From contig JAHHTL010000012.1 of the NCBI GenBank assembly GCA_020024635.1, positions 1-54,092 of the forward strand: 54,092 nucleotides of DNA. The letters run 5' to 3'. Every line of letters begins with the position of its first letter. The stretch's first letter is position 1. Below the pieces are notes generated by a model. The model did no database searches and was not told the origin of the DNA. It was given only the letters and a program-made list of their open reading frames with translations. Origin of the DNA: Ruminococcus sp. (GTDB lineage: Bacteria > Bacillota > Clostridia > Lachnospirales > Lachnospiraceae). The translations under genes and the position numbers were made by a program. This document shows, one piece after another, positions 16,186-25,265 of this stretch.

Positions 16186-19100
16186 TTATTGCTCTAGCTT
16201 ATCTTCCAAAAGATCGACAGAAACAAGTGTGGACACCCCTTTTTCTTGCATGGTAATTCCATAAAGCCTGTCCGCTGCTGTCATTGTTCCTCTTCTATGT
16301 GTAATTACGATAAACTGGGTATGTTTTGTAAGTTTATGCAAGTATTTCGCATAACGAGTAACATTGCTATCATCAAGTGCTGCTTCGATCTCATCTAGCA
16401 AACAAAATGGGGACGGTTTCAGATTTTGAATAGCAAATAATAAGGAAATCGCTGTAAGCGCTTTTTCTCCCCCTGAAAGTTGCATCATATTTTGCAGTTT
16501 TTTTCCTGGCGGTTGCGCAATAATACGAATTCCGGCTTCGAGAATATCTTCTCCATCAATTAGCTCTAACGTTCCTTTTCCCCCACCAAATAACTGTTTA
16601 AATACATGGTCAAATTCTTTGGCTATCCGTGCAAATTGTTCTTTAAATTGCTTTCGCATAGCTGTATCTAATTCATCGATGATTTTAAGCAAAGCTTCTT
16701 CTGATTCCACAAGATCATCGTGTTGTACTTTCAAGAATTCATATCGTTCTGAAACATTTTTAAAATCTTCAATGGCATTTACGTTTACATTTCCAAGTTT
16801 TTTAATCTGATTCTTTAATTCCTGAATTTGAAGTTTCATAAATGCAAGATCAGTAAGCTTCTCATCCCGAAGTTCCATTGCATAATTATAGGTGATTTCA
16901 TATTCATCCCACATATAATTTATTTGTTTTTCTGAAGCTTCCTCATAAGTCTCTTTTTTACTTGTTAAACGGAAAATTTCTTTATCCAGTTCCGACATAT
17001 GTTTGGAAAGTTCTTCACGTTTGTGTAGAAAATCTTTCTGTTTTTTATTTAATGCCTCTCGTTTTTCTGTTTGACTTTGAATCTCTTCTTCAATATCTGT
17101 AAATAAACTGGCTGAATCACTGATTGTATCTTGAAGTGTTTTTATTTCTTCTTTTTTTTCATTAATTTCGATTGCCGTATTTCCTTTATTCTCGTTTATT
17201 TGCATAAGTTCTGCATGAAACTTGTTCATCTCTTCAACAATACGATTTATATTTTCTTTCACAAATAAATCTTGTTGTTCTAAAGAAGCATAGGAAAGGT
17301 GTACGGTTTCTGTACGTTTTAACTGATCGGTTTCTTTATCCTTATACTCTTCCAGTGAAAGGGAAAGATGTTCAATTTTTTGATTTAACTCTTTTTCAAG
17401 ATTTTGTGACATCTCTAATTCAAGCTGAATGGAATCTTCATTGTCTTTGATTTCTTTCATCTGCTTATTGATTTGAGCTTGCTCACCCACATATTTATCG
17501 TAACGATGCTTTGTTTCTCTTATTTTCAATTGAAGTTGTTCCAACTTCATGCGAACCGTGTTTTCTACAACAGACGCTTTTCTTAATTTCTGTTGAATCT
17601 CATCAATTACAGTGTAACATGTTGCACGTGCTGTTTTTATCTTGTTAATTTCCTGTTCACAAGCATCCATATCTATTTTCAACAACTCAACTGTTTTTTC
17701 TAATTCTTCAATTTCTCTTCTTCTACTTAAAAGATTGCTGGAATTTTTAAACGCCCCTCCTGTCATAGATCCACCGGGATTAATTAATTCTCCCTCTAAC
17801 GTAACAATTCTTAAGGATTGTCTGTATTTCTTAGCTAAAAGGATTCCATGATCAATCTGATCTACAACGATTGTTCTTCCCAATAATTGGTTCATTAATT
17901 CTTTGAAACGATTTTCCACATGAACCAATGTATGTGCAAGGCCAATTACACCTGGTTCTTTTAAAACATCTTCTTGTCGAAACATTCCACTCGCGTGCAT
18001 ACTTGTTAATGGGAGAAACGTAGCTCTTCCAAATTTATTTTGCTTCAAGTAAGCAATCATTCTTTTCGCTGTATCTTCATTCTCTGTAATAATATTCTGA
18101 ATGTTTCCACCCAATGCTGTCTCTACCGCAATTTCATATTCTTTTTCTACCTTAATAATATCCGCTACAACTCCTATGAGTCCTTTTTCTTTCTTTTTGT
18201 TTGCCATTACCTTTCGGATACTGTTTCCATATCCATCGTAACGTTCTGTAATGTTTTTTAAGGACTCCAAACGCGATGATTCTCTATGATATGCCGTCTG
18301 TCCCACACGAAACTGTTCTTGCTTTTTGGCAAGTTCCTCTTGAAGGGATTGGATCTGCTGTTCATTTTCCCTTATGCTCTCGTTATCCTGTGAAATATCT
18401 TTTGATATATTTTTTAAATTCGCTTCATATTCCAAAACAACTTTGTTGTCTCGTTCCGCCTCAGATGATAGGATAATGATTCTCTGTGACAATTCTGATC
18501 GTCTAGTAGAAAGTTGACCCCGCGTCGTATCAAAATGTTGGATCTTTGCTTTCGTGGATGCACGATTTCCTAAAAGTTCCATAATTTCTTGTTTGCACTG
18601 TTCGATTTCTTCCGTTTGCTGTGCCACCTTACTTTGGATGTCAATTAATCCTTGTTTTGCCTCTTCATCTGCTCTGAAAGTTTCTTTGAGTCGGTCTTTT
18701 AAAGAATTCTCTTCTTTTTGTAATTCTTCCTGCTTTACTTTTCGTTCTCTAATTTCATGTTCTATTACTTCAAGCCGTTTTCCATAATGAGCATCATTCA
18801 TCTGAATGGAATGAATCTGTTCCTGCAAAACATTAATTTTTCCTTCTAGCTGCTGTTTTAAAAGCGCCGTCTCGTTTAACTGATTTTTTGCTTTTTCTAC
18901 AGATTCCTCAATACGCTCTACTTCCATTTCAATTGCTTCGTAGGATCCTTTTGTCTCTACATAATTGCAATCTGCCTGTGTCAATTCTTCCTGTGCATTT
19001 TCAATCTTTTTTTCTAGGTCATGAATCTGCTCTTTTATTCTTTCTTCTTCCAAAAGAAACATATTAATATCATAGGTTTTTAATTCTTCTTTCTTCCTAA

Positions 19101-19746
19101 GATATTCTTTTGCTACCTCGGATTGCTTTTGTAAAGGTCCCATTTGCTTTTCAAGTTCTGTCAAAATGTCATTTACACGGGTTAAATTCTGACGCTCATC
19201 TTCTAGTTTTTTCAAAGAAAAACTTTTTCGACGTTTAAACTTTACAATTCCAGCTGCTTCATCAAATAGTTCTCTTCTTTCTTCTGGTTTTCCACTTAAT
19301 ATTTGATCAATCTGGCCTTGCCCAATGATAGAATATCCTTCCTTACCAATTCCGGTATCATAAAACATCTCATTGATATCTTTCAGCCTACATGAACTAC
19401 CATTAATTAAATATTCACTTTCACCGGAACGATACAATTTTCTTGTAACCGTTACTTCCTCATAGTCGACCGGCAATTTGTGATCCGCATTATCTAGTGT
19501 AATCGCTACCGATGCATAACTTAAAGGTTTTCGATTCTCTGTTCCAGAAAAAATAACATCCTGCATGGATCCTCCACGTAACTGTTTTACACGTTGCTCC
19601 CCTAAAACCCATCTTACTGCATCTGCTACATTACTTTTTCCACTTCCATTTGGACCTACAATTCCTGTAATTCCGTTATGAAATTCAAATTTTATTTTAT
19701 TAGCAAATGACTTAAATCCTTGTACTTCAATACTTTTTAAATACAT
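16186..19746 (-). CDS. smc: Chromosome segregation ATPase SMC
   Basis: SMC forms condensin rings that organise and separate chromosomes. The 1186-residue protein has an N-terminal Walker A GPNGSGKSN (31-39), long coiled coils (about 170-500 and 670-1010), a hinge domain between (about 515-640) with the conserved GGSMTGG stretch, and a C-terminal head with the LSGGEKALTAISLL signature and Walker B PFCLLDEIEAALD. Length is standard. The start is 12 bases after rnc, and ftsY follows closely, so all three are likely on one transcript. Confidence 0.97.
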   Translation of the reverse strand: MYLKSIEVQGFKSFANKIKFEFHNGITGIVGPNGSGKSNVADAVRWVLGEQRVKQLRGGSMQDVIFSGTENRKPLSYASVAITLDNADHKLPVDYEEVTVTRKLYRSGESEYLINGSSCRLKDINEMFYDTGIGKEGYSIIGQGQIDQILSGKPEERRELFDEAAGIVKFKRRKSFSLKKLEDERQNLTRVNDILTELEKQMGPLQKQSEVAKEYLRKKEELKTYDINMFLLEEERIKEQIHDLEKKIENAQEELTQADCNYVETKGSYEAIEMEVERIEESVEKAKNQLNETALLKQQLEGKINVLQEQIHSIQMNDAHYGKRLEVIEHEIRERKVKQEELQKEENSLKDRLKETFRADEEAKQGLIDIQSKVAQQTEEIEQCKQEIMELLGNRASTKAKIQHFDTTRGQLSTRRSELSQRIIILSSEAERDNKVVLEYEANLKNISKDISQDNESIRENEQQIQSLQEELAKKQEQFRVGQTAYHRESSRLESLKNITERYDGYGNSIRKVMANKKKEKGLIGVVADIIKVEKEYEIAVETALGGNIQNIITENEDTAKRMIAYLKQNKFGRATFLPLTSMHASGMFRQEDVLKEPGVIGLAHTLVHVENRFKELMNQLLGRTIVVDQIDHGILLAKKYRQSLRIVTLEGELINPGGSMTGGAFKNSSNLLSRRREIEELEKTVELLKIDMDACEQEINKIKTARATCYTVIDEIQQKLRKASVVENTVRMKLEQLQLKIRETKHRYDKYVGEQAQINKQMKEIKDNEDSIQLELEMSQNLEKELNQKIEHLSLSLEEYKDKETDQLKRTETVHLSYASLEQQDLFVKENINRIVEEMNKFHAELMQINENKGNTAIEINEKKEEIKTLQDTISDSASLFTDIEEEIQSQTEKREALNKKQKDFLHKREELSKHMSELDKEIFRLTSKKETYEEASEKQINYMWDEYEITYNYAMELRDEKLTDLAFMKLQIQELKNQIKKLGNVNVNAIEDFKNVSERYEFLKVQHDDLVESEEALLKIIDELDTAMRKQFKEQFARIAKEFDHVFKQLFGGGKGTLELIDGEDILEAGIRIIAQPPGKKLQNMMQLSGGEKALTAISLLFAIQNLKPSPFCLLDEIEAALDDSNVTRYAKYLHKLTKHTQFIVITHRRGTMTAADRLYGITMQEKGVSTLVSVDLLEDKLEQ

Positions 19747-19758
19747 ATGTCACCTACT

Positions 19759-20448
19759 TTATTTCATTTTCTTTAATCGGAGGATTGCTTGATATGCTGC
19801 CTGCTGCTCAGCAGCTTTTTTTGTTCGTCCTTTTCCAACCCCATACGACCTTTCCCCTAGCAAGACCTCTACATAAAATGCTTTATTATGATCAGGACCT
19901 TCTTCTTTTATAAGTTGATATGAGATTGTTTCTGTCATTTGCGCTTGTACCATCTCCTGCAAAATAGTCTTGCTATCAAAAAAGAGTTTTTTATTTTCCA
20001 AATCCGTCAATATAAATCGATGAATAAACTCTTTTGCATTAGTAAAACCACCGTCCAGATAAATTGCCCCGATTAGCGCTTCCATAGCATCTGATGTGAT
20101 CGATTCTCTTTGTCTTCCGCCTGTAGCTTCTTCTCCTTTTCCGAGTAATAAATAAGACCCTAATTCTATATCACGTGCACAAAACGCCAATGCCGGCTCA
20201 CATACCATGCTTGCCCTTGTTTTTGTCAATTCCCCTTCGGATACTTTTGGAAAATTCAAAAACAGAAACTCACTTGATACAAGTTCAAGTACCGCATCTC
20301 CTAAAAATTCCAGTCGTTCATTACACTGATTTTTTTCCAAATGTTTTTCGTTTGTATAGGAACTATGCATCATTGCATTTCGGAGCAATTCAAAATCATT
20401 AAATGTATACCCTATTCTTTTTTCAAGCTCTTTTAATCGTTCTTCCAT
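19759..20448 (-). CDS. rnc: Ribonuclease III
   Basis: RNase III cuts double-stranded RNA, including rRNA precursors. I place the start at 20448 (229 residues). The longer in-frame start at 20505 lies within the terminator after acpP, and GGGAGGGC precedes 20448. The signature ERLEFLGDAV (44-53) carries the catalytic acidic residues, a second acidic cluster lies in SDAMEALIGAIYLDGG, and a double-stranded RNA-binding domain fills the last 70 residues and ends in KKAAEQQAAYQAILRL. It heads the rnc-smc-ftsY cluster. Confidence 0.96.
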   Translation of the reverse strand: MEERLKELEKRIGYTFNDFELLRNAMMHSSYTNEKHLEKNQCNERLEFLGDAVLELVSSEFLFLNFPKVSEGELTKTRASMVCEPALAFCARDIELGSYLLLGKGEEATGGRQRESITSDAMEALIGAIYLDGGFTNAKEFIHRFILTDLENKKLFFDSKTILQEMVQAQMTETISYQLIKEEGPDHNKAFYVEVLLGERSYGVGKGRTKKAAEQQAAYQAILRLKKMK

Positions 20449-20494
20449 AATGCCCTCCCAATCATCTAATTTAAACTTTGCATTAGATAAAATG

Positions 20495-20521
20495 AAAAAG
20501 CCCAAAATAATCGGGCTTTTT
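20495..20521 (-). terminator. Terminator between acpP and rnc
   Basis: A stem AAAAAGCCC/GGGCTTTTT (20495-20503 with 20513-20521) encloses a 9-base AT loop and works in both directions by sequence. It ends the plsX-acpP transcript and lies upstream of the chosen rnc start. Confidence 0.75.
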
Positions 20522-20535
20522 CGTTCATCTTTTCT

Positions 20536-20766
20536 TTATTCTACAGCCTTTTTAATCTGCTCAATGGCATCTCCAACTGTAACAATTTTTTCAGCCTCTT
20601 CATTGTCGATTTCAATATCGAACTCTTCTTCGATTCCCATAATAATTTGAAAAATGTCCAGAGAGTCTGCACATAAATCATCTACAAATGTTGTCTCTGT
20701 CGTAATACTTGATGGTGATACATTCAATACATCTGCTATAATATTTTTTATTTTTTCAAATTCCAT
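20536..20766 (-). CDS. acpP: Acyl carrier protein
   Basis: ACP carries growing acyl chains on a phosphopantetheine arm during fatty acid synthesis. The 76-residue acidic protein has the modification motif ADSLD with Ser35, followed by the usual helix IFQIIMGIEEEFDIEI. The position right after plsX is the conserved Firmicutes order. The ribosome site GGAAGGGAATT precedes the ATG. Confidence 0.95.
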   Translation of the reverse strand: MEFEKIKNIIADVLNVSPSSITTETTFVDDLCADSLDIFQIIMGIEEEFDIEIDNEEAEKIVTVGDAIEQIKKAVE

Positions 20767-20789
20767 AATAATTCCCTTCCTTAAAAACC

Positions 20790-21815
20790 TTATTCTTTTG
20801 TTTCCTGCTCTGTTGCAGAAAGAATGTCCCTTATCTTCTCGTTTATTCGCTGTTCCTTAAATGTTCTACACTGGAGTATGGAATTATATACTTCTTTTGC
20901 TGTAGCATTTCCATGTGTTTTCACTACCAGTCCATTTAATCCTAATAGCGGTGCGCCACCATATTCTGTAGCATCAAAATCTTTTAAGGTTGCTTTTAAT
21001 GTCGGTTTTACCAATAATGCACCGATTTTACTACGAAAAGACGCCATAAGACTCGACTTTATCTTTTTAATAAGAGTACTTCCTACACCTTCATATAATT
21101 TTAAAATAACATTTCCTACAAACGCCTCACACACAACCACATCTGCCACTCCTGCCGGAATGTCTCTGGCTTCAATGCTTCCAATAAAATTGATATCTTT
21201 GCATGCTTTCAAAAGTGGAAATGTTTCTTTTACCAACGCATTTCCTTTCTCTTCCTCTGCACCTATGTTAACAATACCAACTGTAGGATTCTTTTTCCCT
21301 ATTACGTGTTCCATGTAAACAGAACCCATCTTTGCAAACTGTACAAGATGAGAGGATCTTGCATCTACATTTGCTCCACAATCAATCAAAAGTGAAACAC
21401 CCTTTGCTGTAGGGATAAGTGGCGCAAGCGGTGGCCTTTCTACTCCTTTAATCCTACCTACAAGCACTTGTCCTCCAACTAAAACTGCACCGGAACTACC
21501 TGCTGAAATAAAAGCATCGGCTTCTCCTCTTTTCACGAGATTCATAGCAACAGAAATGGAAGAATCCTTTTTTCTACGAATCGCCATAACTGGCGGTTCC
21601 GCTGTCTCGATTACTTCGCTAGCGTTTACAATCTGAATTCTCTCCTTTGGGTATTTAAATTTTGATAATGTTTCAACTAGAATCTCTTCTTTTCCAGTGA
21701 GCAGAATCTGGATATCCTCAGTAGCATTTACCGCTTCCACTGCGCCTTTTACAATCTCGTATGGTGCATGATCTCCACCCATGGCATCTAAAGCAACTTT
21801 TGTAATATCAGACAT
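20790..21815 (-). CDS. plsX: Phosphate acyltransferase
   Basis: PlsX makes acyl phosphate from acyl-ACP, the donor used by PlsY. The start at 21815 (341 residues) is supported by AGGAGGAAG just before it. The open frame extends to 21872, but that part overlaps the promoter. Conserved segments are ALDAMGGDHAP at the N-terminus, AFISAGSSGAVLVGG, and GAPLLGLNGLVVKTHGNA near the C-terminus. The gene has its own promoter and is followed by acpP. Confidence 0.95.
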   Translation of the reverse strand: MSDITKVALDAMGGDHAPYEIVKGAVEAVNATEDIQILLTGKEEILVETLSKFKYPKERIQIVNASEVIETAEPPVMAIRRKKDSSISVAMNLVKRGEADAFISAGSSGAVLVGGQVLVGRIKGVERPPLAPLIPTAKGVSLLIDCGANVDARSSHLVQFAKMGSVYMEHVIGKKNPTVGIVNIGAEEEKGNALVKETFPLLKACKDINFIGSIEARDIPAGVADVVVCEAFVGNVILKLYEGVGSTLIKKIKSSLMASFRSKIGALLVKPTLKATLKDFDATEYGGAPLLGLNGLVVKTHGNATAKEVYNSILQCRTFKEQRINEKIRDILSATEQETKE

Positions 21816-21843
21816 TTTTCTTCCTCCTAACACTACTGCATTA

Positions 21844-21872
21844 ATTTTACTAAACATCAATGAGAAAATCAA
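21844..21872 (-). promoter_or_regulatory. Sigma-A-type promoter of plsX-acpP
   Basis: TTGATT (21872-21867) and TAAAAT (21849-21844) on the minus strand are 17 bases apart and lie 28 bases before the chosen plsX start. I see no clear FapR-type palindrome here. Confidence 0.55.
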
Positions 21873-21937
21873 CCAAAAATAGGATAGAGGGGAAAATTTT
21901 TTTCATCCCTCCTACTGAATGGATTATTTCTTAAATG

Positions 21938-21966
21938 AAAAAAGGCTTTCCGGTCTCCCGGAAAGC
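21938..21966 (-). terminator. Terminator after rpmF
   Basis: The stem GGCTTTCCGG/CCGGAAAGCC (21944-21953 with 21957-21966) has a 3-base loop and is followed by TTTTTT on the minus strand. It lies 15 bases after the rpmF stop. Confidence 0.9.
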
Positions 21967-21981
21967 CATCTCTTGTTCCAA

Positions 21982-22161
21982 TTAATCAACTGAAACGATT
22001 TCTTTCTTGTTATAAGAACCACAAGCCTTGCACACTCTGTGAGGCATCATAAGTTCTCCACACTTGCTACATTTCACAAGGTTTGGAGCACTCATCTTCC
22101 AGTTAGCTCTTCTTTTATCTCTTCTAGCTTTAGAAGATTTATTTTTTGGACAGATAGACAT
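21982..22161 (-). CDS. rpmF: 50S ribosomal protein L32
   Basis: This 59-residue protein belongs to the large ribosomal subunit. It starts MSICPKNKSSKARRDKRR, where a basic N-terminal tail binds 23S rRNA, and carries a zinc-ribbon made by CSKCG and CKACG pairs (Cys31, Cys34, Cys44, Cys47), so this is the zinc-containing form. It starts three bases after the DUF177 gene and is followed by a strong terminator. DUF177-rpmF-plsX is a widespread bacterial order. Confidence 0.96.
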   Translation of the reverse strand: MSICPKNKSSKARRDKRRANWKMSAPNLVKCSKCGELMMPHRVCKACGSYNKKEIVSVD

Positions 22162-22164
22162 TGA

Positions 22165-22692
22165 TTACACCTCCTTAAAATTCTTAAACAAATCACGGAC
22201 AACTGACATTCTTGGGTCAAGCCCTGTATCTTCACAGTTACAGGTACCCTCGTTTAGGTTCTGACCACAAACGTTACAAATGCCTTTACAGTCTTCCCTG
22301 CATAGAACCTTCGTCGGCCATCCTATCAATATCTCATGAAAGAGCAATTTGTCCACATCAAGATGATATCCCTCTATATAATCGGATTCATCTATTCCTT
22401 CTGGCAGATCTGCATCTGATATTCCAAGATCAACATGCTTTGTAAAATCAAAAGTTAAAATCTGTTCCACTTCTTGAAGACAACGGTCACATGGAACTGC
22501 AACTGCAATTTCACCCTTACCATGAATTTCAAGTTCCTTTCCCTGAATGTGGGTAACAAGGATGTGAATTGGATCTTTTCTTCTAATTGGATAGGAACCA
22601 GATCTTAAATCAATCTTCTCCATCTCCAAGCACACATTCTCTTCAACTGGTCTGTGCTGTTCTGTCAAAACGTCTGATAGGTTAATTAACAT
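22165..22692 (-). CDS. YceD/DUF177 family protein
   Basis: This 175-residue protein belongs to the family linked to 23S rRNA maturation or accumulation, as reported for YceD in bacteria and plants. I choose the ATG at 22692 with AGGAG eight bases before it; a GTG three codons upstream would overlap that site. Visible features are the VPCDRCLQEV motif, the acidic centre, and a C-terminal Cys cluster CREDCKGICNVCGQN, likely a metal-binding site. It is coupled to rpmF and leads the operon after a strong promoter. Confidence 0.9.
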   Translation of the reverse strand: MLINLSDVLTEQHRPVEENVCLEMEKIDLRSGSYPIRRKDPIHILVTHIQGKELEIHGKGEIAVAVPCDRCLQEVEQILTFDFTKHVDLGISDADLPEGIDESDYIEGYHLDVDKLLFHEILIGWPTKVLCREDCKGICNVCGQNLNEGTCNCEDTGLDPRMSVVRDLFKNFKEV

Positions 22693-22720
22693 CAATAACA
22701 CTCCTATTCATACCTAAATT

Positions 22721-22748
22721 ATTATATCATGTAAAAATAGTTTGTCAA
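22721..22748 (-). promoter_or_regulatory. Consensus sigma-A promoter of the DUF177-rpmF operon
   Basis: A perfect TTGACA (22748-22743) and a perfect TATAAT (22726-22721) on the minus strand are 16 bases apart and lie 29 bases before the start codon. Confidence 0.85.
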
Positions 22749-22794
22749 TAATTATTTGAAATATTTTCTATAACTTGTTATTTAGCTTACACAA

Positions 22795-22822
22795 AAACAA
22801 ATGGGCGACGCATTGTCCGCCC
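22795..22822 (-). terminator. Terminator of pta-ackA
   Basis: A stem of GGGCG/CGCCC (about 22803-22807 with 22818-22822) is followed on the minus strand by ATTTGTTTTTG. It lies 26 bases after the ackA stop. Confidence 0.7.
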
Positions 22823-22847
22823 ACTCGTCTTTAATCTTCCATAGAAT

Positions 22848-24044
22848 TTATTTCACAAGTGCAACTGTTTCTCTTGCAATCGCAAGTTCTTCATTTGTAG
22901 GAATGATCATGACTGTAACTTTTGAACCTGGAAGAGAAAGTGTTACTTCTTTTCCTCTTACAGAATCGTTTAATTCTTTATCAAATTCAATTCCAAGATA
23001 ACCTAAATAGCTGCAAACTTTCGCACGAACGATGTGGTCATTCTCGCCAATTCCTGCTGTAAAGGCAATACAATCAACCCCATTCATAGCAGCTGCATAT
23101 GCTCCAATGTATTTTGCAACTCTATAGGAAAATACGTCTAATGCATTTTCTGCATATTTATTTCCTTCATCTGCCGCATCACAAAGATCACGGAAATCAC
23201 TAGAAAGACCATTGGAAATTCCATAAACACCAGATTCTTTATTTAATACTTCCATGATTCCATCAATATCTAAGTTTTCTTTTTTGGCAATAAACTCAAA
23301 GATTGCTGGATCCATATCTCCAGAACGTGTTCCCATTGTAAGACCTTCTAACGGAGTAAGCCCCATAGATGTATCTACGGATTTTCCATTCATAACTGCA
23401 CAAACGCTAGATCCATTTCCAAGATGGCATACAATTGTCTTAGCCTGATCATATGGCTTTCCAATCAACTCGGCTGCTCTCTTAGATACAAAACTGTGAC
23501 TTGTACCATGGAAACCGTAACGTCTTACTTTATATTTTTCATAATATCTATATGGAAGTCCATATAAGAACGCTTTTTCTGGCATTGTCTGATGAAATGC
23601 TGTATCAAATACACCTACCATTGGAGTGTTTGGCATTAACTTTTGGCATGCATTTACTCCAATCAGATTTGCTGGGTTGTGAAGTGGTGCAAGATCATTA
23701 CACTCTTCTACAGCTTTTTTCACTTCATCTGTGATGACAACTGAATTTGCAAATTTTTCTCCACCATGTACCATACGGTGTCCAACTGCTCCAATCTCAT
23801 CCAAACTCTTAACAACACCTGTTTCTTTGTCTGTAAGTGCATCAATTACGAACTGGATTGCTTCTGTGTGAGTAGGCATATCTAATGCAGTCTTCACTTT
23901 CTCTCCGCCTGCTGGCTGATATGTAAGACTTCCATCGATTCCAATTCTTTCACAAATTCCTTTTGCAAGAACATCTTCTGTCTCAGCATTGATCAACTGA
24001 AATTTCAAAGAAGAACTTCCGCAGTTAATTACTAATACGTTCAT
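22848..24044 (-). CDS. ackA: Acetate kinase
   Basis: Acetate kinase converts acetyl phosphate and ADP to acetate and ATP, a main energy-yielding step in fermenting Clostridia. The ATG at 24044 gives 398 residues, the usual length, with GGAGGGTG eight bases before it. The open frame extends nine codons upstream. Conserved stretches are VLVINCGSSSLKFQ (start), the catalytic HRMVHGG region, RRYGFHGTSH, and HLGNGSS with the phosphate-binding residues. It follows pta by 39 bases and the two form one operon. Confidence 0.97.
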   Translation of the reverse strand: MNVLVINCGSSSLKFQLINAETEDVLAKGICERIGIDGSLTYQPAGGEKVKTALDMPTHTEAIQFVIDALTDKETGVVKSLDEIGAVGHRMVHGGEKFANSVVITDEVKKAVEECNDLAPLHNPANLIGVNACQKLMPNTPMVGVFDTAFHQTMPEKAFLYGLPYRYYEKYKVRRYGFHGTSHSFVSKRAAELIGKPYDQAKTIVCHLGNGSSVCAVMNGKSVDTSMGLTPLEGLTMGTRSGDMDPAIFEFIAKKENLDIDGIMEVLNKESGVYGISNGLSSDFRDLCDAADEGNKYAENALDVFSYRVAKYIGAYAAAMNGVDCIAFTAGIGENDHIVRAKVCSYLGYLGIEFDKELNDSVRGKEVTLSLPGSKVTVMIIPTNEELAIARETVALVK

Positions 24045-24083
24045 TTCATCACCCTCCTGATTTTCGTTCATTTATAGTCTTGT

Positions 24084-25085
24084 TTATTTTGACTGAGCCT
24101 GTGCCTGAACTGCTGTAATTGCAACAACACCTTCGATATCCTCTGCGCTACATCCACGTGATAAATCGTTAACTGGCGCTGCAATTCCCTGTGTAAGTGG
24201 ACCATAAGCTTCTGCTTTAGCAAGTCTTTGTACAAGCTTATATCCGATATTTCCTGCATCAAGATCTGGGAACACAAGTACATTGGCATGTCCTGCCACT
24301 GGACTTCCTGGTGCTTTGGATTCACCGACTGCTGGTACAATCGCTGCATCTAACTGTAATTCTCCATCTAATTTTAAATCTGGCGCAAGTTCTTTTGCAA
24401 TTCTTGTAGCTTCAACAACTTTATCTACATCTGCATGTTTTGCACTTCCTTTTGTAGAGTGTGAAAGCATTGCTACAATTGGTTCTACTCCTGTAAGTGT
24501 CTGGAATGACTCCGCAGAAGAGATTGCAATGTTTGCAAGTTTTTCTGGGTCTGGATTCTGCTCAAGTCCTGAGTCTCCAAAGATAAATGTTCCGTTTGCA
24601 CCCATATCGCAATTTGGAACTACCATTACAAAAAATGCTGAAACAAGCTTTGTGCCTGGTTTTGTCTTAAGAATCTGAAGACATGGACGAAGCGTATCGG
24701 CAGTAGAGTGACATGCTCCTGAAACCATTCCGTCTGCATCTCCCATTTTTACCATCATAACTCCGTAGTATAAGTAATTTGATAAAAGAAGTTCTTTTGC
24801 AGCCTCTTCTGTCATTCCTTTTTTCTGTCTTAATTCTACTAATTTTGCAATATAGCTTTCTGTCTTCTCATTTGTTGCCGGATCAACGATTTTAGCACCT
24901 GTAAGATCAAATCCTGCACCATTTTTTTCAATTTCCTCTTTGCTTCCAACGAGAATCAGATCTGCTGTACCGTCTCTTAGTACAGCTTCTGCTGCCTGAT
25001 ATGTTCTTACATCTTCTGTTTCTGGAAGTACAATGACTTTCTTATCAGCTTTTGCTCTTGCTTTGATTTCATCAATAAATCCCAT
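24084..25085 (-). CDS. pta: Phosphate acetyltransferase
   Basis: Pta converts acetyl-CoA and phosphate to acetyl phosphate and CoA. From the ATG at 25085 (AAAGGTGGA upstream) the protein has 333 residues, the short single-domain form without the P-loop N-terminal part. It carries the family segments VLPETEDVRTYQAAE, VSGACHSTADTLRP, and the C-terminal GPLTQGIAAPVNDLSRGC. It is the first gene of the pta-ackA operon and is preceded by a good promoter. Confidence 0.97.
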   Translation of the reverse strand: MGFIDEIKARAKADKKVIVLPETEDVRTYQAAEAVLRDGTADLILVGSKEEIEKNGAGFDLTGAKIVDPATNEKTESYIAKLVELRQKKGMTEEAAKELLLSNYLYYGVMMVKMGDADGMVSGACHSTADTLRPCLQILKTKPGTKLVSAFFVMVVPNCDMGANGTFIFGDSGLEQNPDPEKLANIAISSAESFQTLTGVEPIVAMLSHSTKGSAKHADVDKVVEATRIAKELAPDLKLDGELQLDAAIVPAVGESKAPGSPVAGHANVLVFPDLDAGNIGYKLVQRLAKAEAYGPLTQGIAAPVNDLSRGCSAEDIEGVVAITAVQAQAQSK

Positions 25086-25124
25086 GATTGAAAATCCACC
25101 TTTCATTTTTCTCACTTATTTTTT

Positions 25125-25153
25125 ATTATACCCCAAAGGCTTATTGTATACAA
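25125..25153 (-). promoter_or_regulatory. Sigma-A promoter of pta-ackA
   Basis: TTGTAT (25153-25148) and TATAAT (25130-25125) on the minus strand are 17 bases apart. It is divergent from the tmcAL promoter, with 54 bases between the two -35 boxes. Confidence 0.75.
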
Positions 25154-25207
25154 GGGTCTACTATGTGTATTTTTTAGTACAATCCTCTTTTTTTGCCTTT
25201 TCTTATT

Positions 25208-25236
25208 TTGACCATGTTCTTTTTTTATTGTATAAT
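25208..25236 (+). promoter_or_regulatory. Consensus sigma-A promoter of tmcAL
   Basis: TTGACC (25208-25213) and TATAAT (25231-25236) are 17 bases apart, 29 bases before the start codon. Confidence 0.8.
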
Positions 25237-25265
25237 GATAAAAAATGGATACGAAGGAGTTTTTT

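Noticed and set aside
20449..20505. Longer RNase III start at 20505
   Set aside because: It would put the start inside the terminator after acpP; the start at 20448 has a proper ribosome site.
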